Assembly (NCBI GenBank): GCA_002224055.1
Contig: AZLU01000165.1
Span: 1 to 64,000, forward strand
DNA: 64,000 nucleotides
Origin: Pezizomycotina sp. ARF18
Lineage: Eukaryota; Ascomycota
Reading direction: 5' to 3'
The notes beneath the pieces were generated by a model. The model was not told the DNA's origin, made no database searches, and saw only the letters and a list, made by a program, of their open reading frames with translations. Position numbers and translations under genes: made by a program. Positions 60,477-64,000 of the stretch are shown here, one piece after another; the stretch's first letter is position 1, and the number at the start of each line of letters is the position of its first letter.

Positions 60477-61804
60477 ATGGGTAAATCGTAAGCTTCCGCT
60501 GCGCCGCTTATTCCAGCGCTGTTTGCCTCTTATACCCATATAATCTGCGAATAGCCATTTCTTTTTTAATAATATCTGATTCGTCAATTTGCCAATCGTT
60601 TTATTTTAGATCAAAGGACAAGCGAGACTCGTACTACAGGCTTGCGAAGGAGCAAGGCTACGAGCACGGTCGGCTTACAAGCTGTTGCAGCTCAACGACC
60701 AGTTTGATCTCTTTTCTGGGGTTACCCGCGTCGTCGATCTGTGCGCTGCGCCGGGTCTTGGTCGCAGGTATTATCCAGATGCCTTATCCAGCAGCAGCAG
60801 CACCACCACCACCACCACCACCACAAGAAGCCAGCAGAAGCACTCGAATCGCAATCCCCGTCGCAAGCGCAGTCGCAACCTAAAGATAAGGAGGAGGAGG
60901 AGGAGGAGGAGAGAAAAGATGACATAGAAATGGCGACAATAATAGAGCTACCCCGCCGGCGACGGCTGTAAGGCCCCCACCTCAAAAGCCAAACGTCAAA
61001 ATAGTAGCCCTCGACCTACAACCAATGACCCCTCTACCTGGCGTCGTAACACTTCAAGCGGATATAACCCACCCTTCGACATTGCCCCTCGTTTTGAAGA
61101 ACATGGGATCGTGCGACGACGGCAAGGCAAACGTGGACCTCGTCGTATCCGATGGCGCCCCGGACGTGACGGGCCTCCACGACCTAGACGAGTATATCCA
61201 AGCGCAGCTGCTGCTCGCGGCGCTAAACCTCGCGGCGTGCGTGCTGCGAAAAGGTGGAAACTTCGTGGCAAAGATCTTCCGCGGCAGGGACGTTGACGAG
61301 CTGTACTGCCAGCTGAGGCTCCTCTTCAAACGGGTTACGGTTGCGAAGCCGAGGAGCAGCAGGGGAAGCAGCATCGAGGCCTTCGTTGTCTGCGAAAGTT
61401 ACGATCCACCGCCTGGGTTGAAGCTTCATTGGAAAATCCCATTGGTCACGGTGCCATTATACCCCACGGAAAGAACGACATTCTGGCTCTGGGGGCGAGC
61501 TTAGTGAGACATATGTCGAGGACGAGAACGAAGGTGCAACGAAGGACGGGAGGTGGATAGCCCCGTTCTTAGCGTGTGGCGATTTAACAGATTGGGACTC
61601 GGATGCCACGTACAAACTTCCAGAAGGTGAAAACGGCACTAAGAGGACCAGTCTGGACCCTGTGCACCACCTACTGCCCTCCGTACAAAACGGCTTTGGA
61701 GATGAGGAGACGAGCAGGCAATCAAGCTAAAACAAACATCAGAAGGCGTCTTGACCAGTGGCAAAAAAAAAACGAAGAAACCATATGTGTATTGCTTGTT
61801 TTAA
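60477..61804 (+). CDS. TRM7: TRM7, tRNA 2'-O-ribose methyltransferase (FtsJ family)
   Basis: Methylates ribose at positions 32 and 34 of the tRNA anticodon loop with SAM, working with partner proteins TRM732 and RTT10. The ATG at 60,477 gives MGKS; an intron (60,488-60,609, donor GTAAGC) joins in phase to [17 protein letters not shown], then [20 protein letters not shown] (catalytic Lys in SAYKL). The SAM motif is [20 protein letters not shown]. After a low-complexity insert come [57 protein letters not shown] (catalytic Asp), [20 protein letters not shown] (Lys) and [12 protein letters not shown] (Glu). The C-terminus, in another phase, reads [20 protein letters not shown], then [20 protein letters not shown] and [14 protein letters not shown]. 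The stop at 61,804 is an estimate because of one-base shifts. Length about 370-400 residues. Confidence 0.92.
60789..60990 (+). repeat. Low-complexity Gln/His/Glu insert inside TRM7
   Basis: Directly after SQVLSRCLI the frame runs through [20 protein letters not shown], then [20 protein letters not shown] and [15 protein letters not shown], returning to the fold at [10 protein letters not shown]. It sits between the first Rossmann strand-helix and the second strand. The (CAG)n(CAC)n and (GAG)n trinucleotide tracts explain its origin by repeat expansion. Yeast TRM7 has only a short loop here. Confidence 0.75.
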
Positions 61805-64000
61805 TCACGCGAAGTAATACAGAAAGAAAAAAAAAAGGAAAAAAAAAAAAGGTATATGGCCAAATGGCCTGGCTCAGTCGTGAGTCAAGTGTATCGAAAG
61901 TAGCTACAAAAAGTACTTTCGACTAACCCATACATGCCGCATTGCTGCCGCATTCGATGCTGCTTAAGCGAATGCACAATCTCTTTTTACAAAGTAGCGA
62001 TAAGGTATGATTCGTACTCGTCATGTAACGGCGTAATCCAATATCAGCCTACTAGGCTTTCCAGCAAAAAAAAAAAAAAAAAAAAAAAGATTAAGGCCCA
62101 CTTTCGAGAAAAGCCCTCCAAAAACCCCACTCAATACCCTAGGAATTATTGGTCAATGGTCATTAAACGTCAATAACAGCGTGGTCACACACTATCCCCG
62201 CTTTTCCATGAAAAAGGACAGTTTCCTTATTATCTTTCGAGCATCTTGTAAGACTCAAGGCTCAGGATGATCCTGATAGCAATTTACGAGCAAGTTACAG
62301 TCATGCCACGATAATCAGGAATCAGAACTCTAAAAAGAAAATCCTGGTGGTAATTCCTGTCGCAGTCGCAAAAGGCCTTTTTTTTTTTTTTTTTCGCCTC
62401 CAGGATTTATTCGGTGGGACTCAGTGGGGGTGGAGGATTTTGTTCTACGTCTTCTAGGAACAAAAGTCCCAATTTCCGAAACCAGCATGTCGAGACAGCA
62501 AAAGCCTCGTAGTACTAGCAGCAGTAGCAGAACCCTTCCGTTGTCGTTGAAACTTTTCTTTTGCGCTTTCGGTATATGGGCTGGCATGCTTCGATGTAGT
62601 CTCTTACAATAGGATTTTTTCTCGGAATAAATAAAAGAAATAGGCGAAACGAATCTAGCCATACCAATATCGCCACGACTGTTCTTCCTTTTTACGTTCG
62701 TTAAAATAGTTCTTCGTTCATTGATAATCAGCTTCAGGCGAGCTAACTAAGTGCTTGGTGTAGCGCTTGAGTCATCCTTTTTGATCCTCCCTTATATGGA
62801 ATACCTTGGAATCGGCTCAAGGAACTAGAGGTTGGGCTCGCGCCTGTTTCGGCCTCCGCTCAACACTCCTTTAGCTGCATAAACCATAAACCCTTGTTGG
62901 GGTTCTGCAAGTAAGAGGCTCCTAAAAGGGTCCATTTCTCAGGATCCCATTGGTTCCTCGCGTGAGAAGAGCTTCTCCGAAAGCTTTTTCAGAGCTTTAG
63001 AAGCCGAAGCTTGAGCTTGGGCTTTGACCACCACCACCACCACCACCACCAACTCCGCTTCAAGCTCCGTTCACGGAAGGTGTGCATAAAAGAAAAAAAG
63101 AAAAAACCGATACAATAACTTCCTAAAATCAGATGACATGTCTGTCGTCTTTCGACTTTTCAGACCAAAAGGTATTCAGTGTCTCAGATTCCAAAAGAAA
63201 AAGAAAGAGCTAGAGACTTTCAGGATTGAGACTTTCAGGATTCATGAGGCTTGGTCACCTACTTTAAATATGGGAAATGATTGAAAATCCCTCTAGATTC
63301 TTTCCCCTATCATCCTTTTTTGGGTTTTTGGACTTTTAGTGGACCGTAGATCCGTACGGCCGCGGTGCGCCTCACGCGGCTCCGGAGCTAGTCTAGGATT
63401 CATGAAACTTCACTTTTTGACATAACCCATGACCTCCAGGTTTCTGATAGGCCCCACGGAAAGCTGTCCGAGAGCAACCTGGCTATCCAAGGTTTATACC
63501 TATAGTTTGCTGTTTTGTTTCTAATTCTACGGTGCCGCCAACGTGGGTTAGCATAAATCGACCAAGCACCTCAAGAATCCTGCTTCCACTAGCAGAGGGT
63601 ATTGGAAGTTCGCTAACGTGGCCTAGTACCAAATGTAGGGGAGCAATAGTAATTAAGGAGGTAATTTTTCTACGAGGAAGGTCGTGAAATTGACTCTTTG
63701 GGCCTACTTCATGTATTGTGTTAGCTAGCAGAAACTTGAGGCTCAAAGCTGCTCGAAGTGAATAGTAAGTATCCTTGTATATATCTTTCTTTGTTGCTAC
63801 TTGGATATCTAGTGGTTAACGTCTACCGGCATTTTCAAGTACTAGTATCCAATATCTTGACCAATACGCTCTAGGATAATTGCGATAATATATGTAATAA
63901 CAGCAAGTGATAGATAAATGTATGATTGGTTTGGATTCTTCGACGTAGTTGAGTTTTTAAACATCGAGAGTCTTCAAGTGGCGTTGCTGCGAATTACAAT
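61805..64000. other. Right-end region without a clear gene
   Basis: Contains an A-run (62,065-62,088), a T-run (62,379-62,394), a (CCA)n tract (63,027-63,053) and short direct repeats such as GACTTTCAGGATT (63,215 and 63,229). One plausible minus-strand exon is listed separately. 62,790-63,060 is GC-richer and has many AGCTT/AAGCT stretches, but no frame is recognisable. Confidence 0.4.
63483..63746 (-). CDS. Hypothetical exon
   Basis: An 87-codon minus-strand frame with balanced composition: KFLLANTIHEVGPKSQFHDL, RRKITSLITIAPLHLVLGHV, SELPIPSASGSRILEVLGRF, MLTHVGGTVELETKQQT. Alternating hydrophobic strands and no homopolymer origin make it look more like real coding sequence than other frames here. 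No family is recognised and no partner exon is visible before the window ends. Confidence 0.25.
   Translation of the reverse strand: MSLKFLLANTIHEVGPKSQFHDLPRRKITSLITIAPLHLVLGHVSELPIPSASGSRILEVLGRFMLTHVGGTVELETKQQTIGINLG

Noticed and set aside
60722-60985. Trp/Cys- and Ser-rich minus-strand frame
   Set aside because: Antisense of the CAC/CAG/GAG tracts inside TRM7.
1-64000. Secondary-metabolite cluster, CRISPR array, rRNA or viral element
   Set aside because: No synthase domains, regularly spaced repeats, rRNA-like sequence or capsid, integrase or polymerase motifs were seen on either strand.

Overview
The window is nuclear DNA of a filamentous ascomycete fungus (Pezizomycotina, or a close early-diverging relative). 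The proteins have filamentous-fungal layouts: NOT4 with a very long tail, TCO89, ATG13, RAD4 with a Gly-Gly-Phe tail, and PAN2. Introns are short, with GT(A/G)AGT-like donors and CTAAC-like branch points. Gene density is about one gene per 5-6 kb. The species cannot be determined from the sequence.

Layout. 185-620: end of an Ala/Pro/Glu-rich gene entering from the left. 0.6-11.6 kb: gene-poor accessory DNA with a MITE (3901-4122), a TA-rich RIP-like block, a degenerate 27-bp minisatellite (5811-6022) and weak coding fragments. 11.6-13.6: secreted carboxylesterase (+). 14.8-15.9: complex I subunit NDUFS3 (-), divergent from NOT4 (+, 16.6-23.7). 24.6: a 148-bp TA-flanked MITE. 25.4-27.5: TORC1 subunit TCO89 (-). 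27.5-33.4: non-coding, with a nested MITE pair at 31.0-31.4. 33.4-34.0: small Cys-rich secreted protein (+). 34.5-36.0: SAP/F-box-like/ankyrin-type protein (-). 38.5-40.0: RWD-RBR ubiquitin ligase of the ITT1/RNF14 type (-), divergent from PAN2 (+, 40.6-44.9). 46.1-47.5: small basic protein of unknown function (+). 48.1-51.4: RAD4/XPC (-). 52.6-55.8: ATG13 (-). 55.8-60.5: non-coding. 60.5-61.8: tRNA methyltransferase TRM7 (+). 61.8-64.0: no clear gene.

Functions. NOT4 (CCR4-NOT) and PAN2 (PAN2-PAN3) both act in mRNA deadenylation and decay. TCO89 is part of TORC1, and ATG13 is the autophagy factor that TORC1 phosphorylates. RAD4 acts in nucleotide-excision repair, TRM7 in anticodon-loop methylation and NDUFS3 in respiration. 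These are scattered housekeeping genes, not a cluster.

Quality. Almost every recognisable gene is interrupted by several single-base insertions or deletions, although the protein reads on in a neighbouring frame. So many genes cannot all be dying, so an unpolished long-read assembly is the likeliest cause. The CDS ends given are therefore gene spans (introns and apparent frameshifts included), deduced from homology across frames. I saw no viral element, CRISPR array, rRNA or convincing tRNA, and no strong candidate for a new multi-gene system. The most interesting signals are the PAN2 internal tandem duplication, the nested MITE family, the SAP/F-box/ankyrin protein, the low-complexity insert in TRM7 and the small secreted protein.
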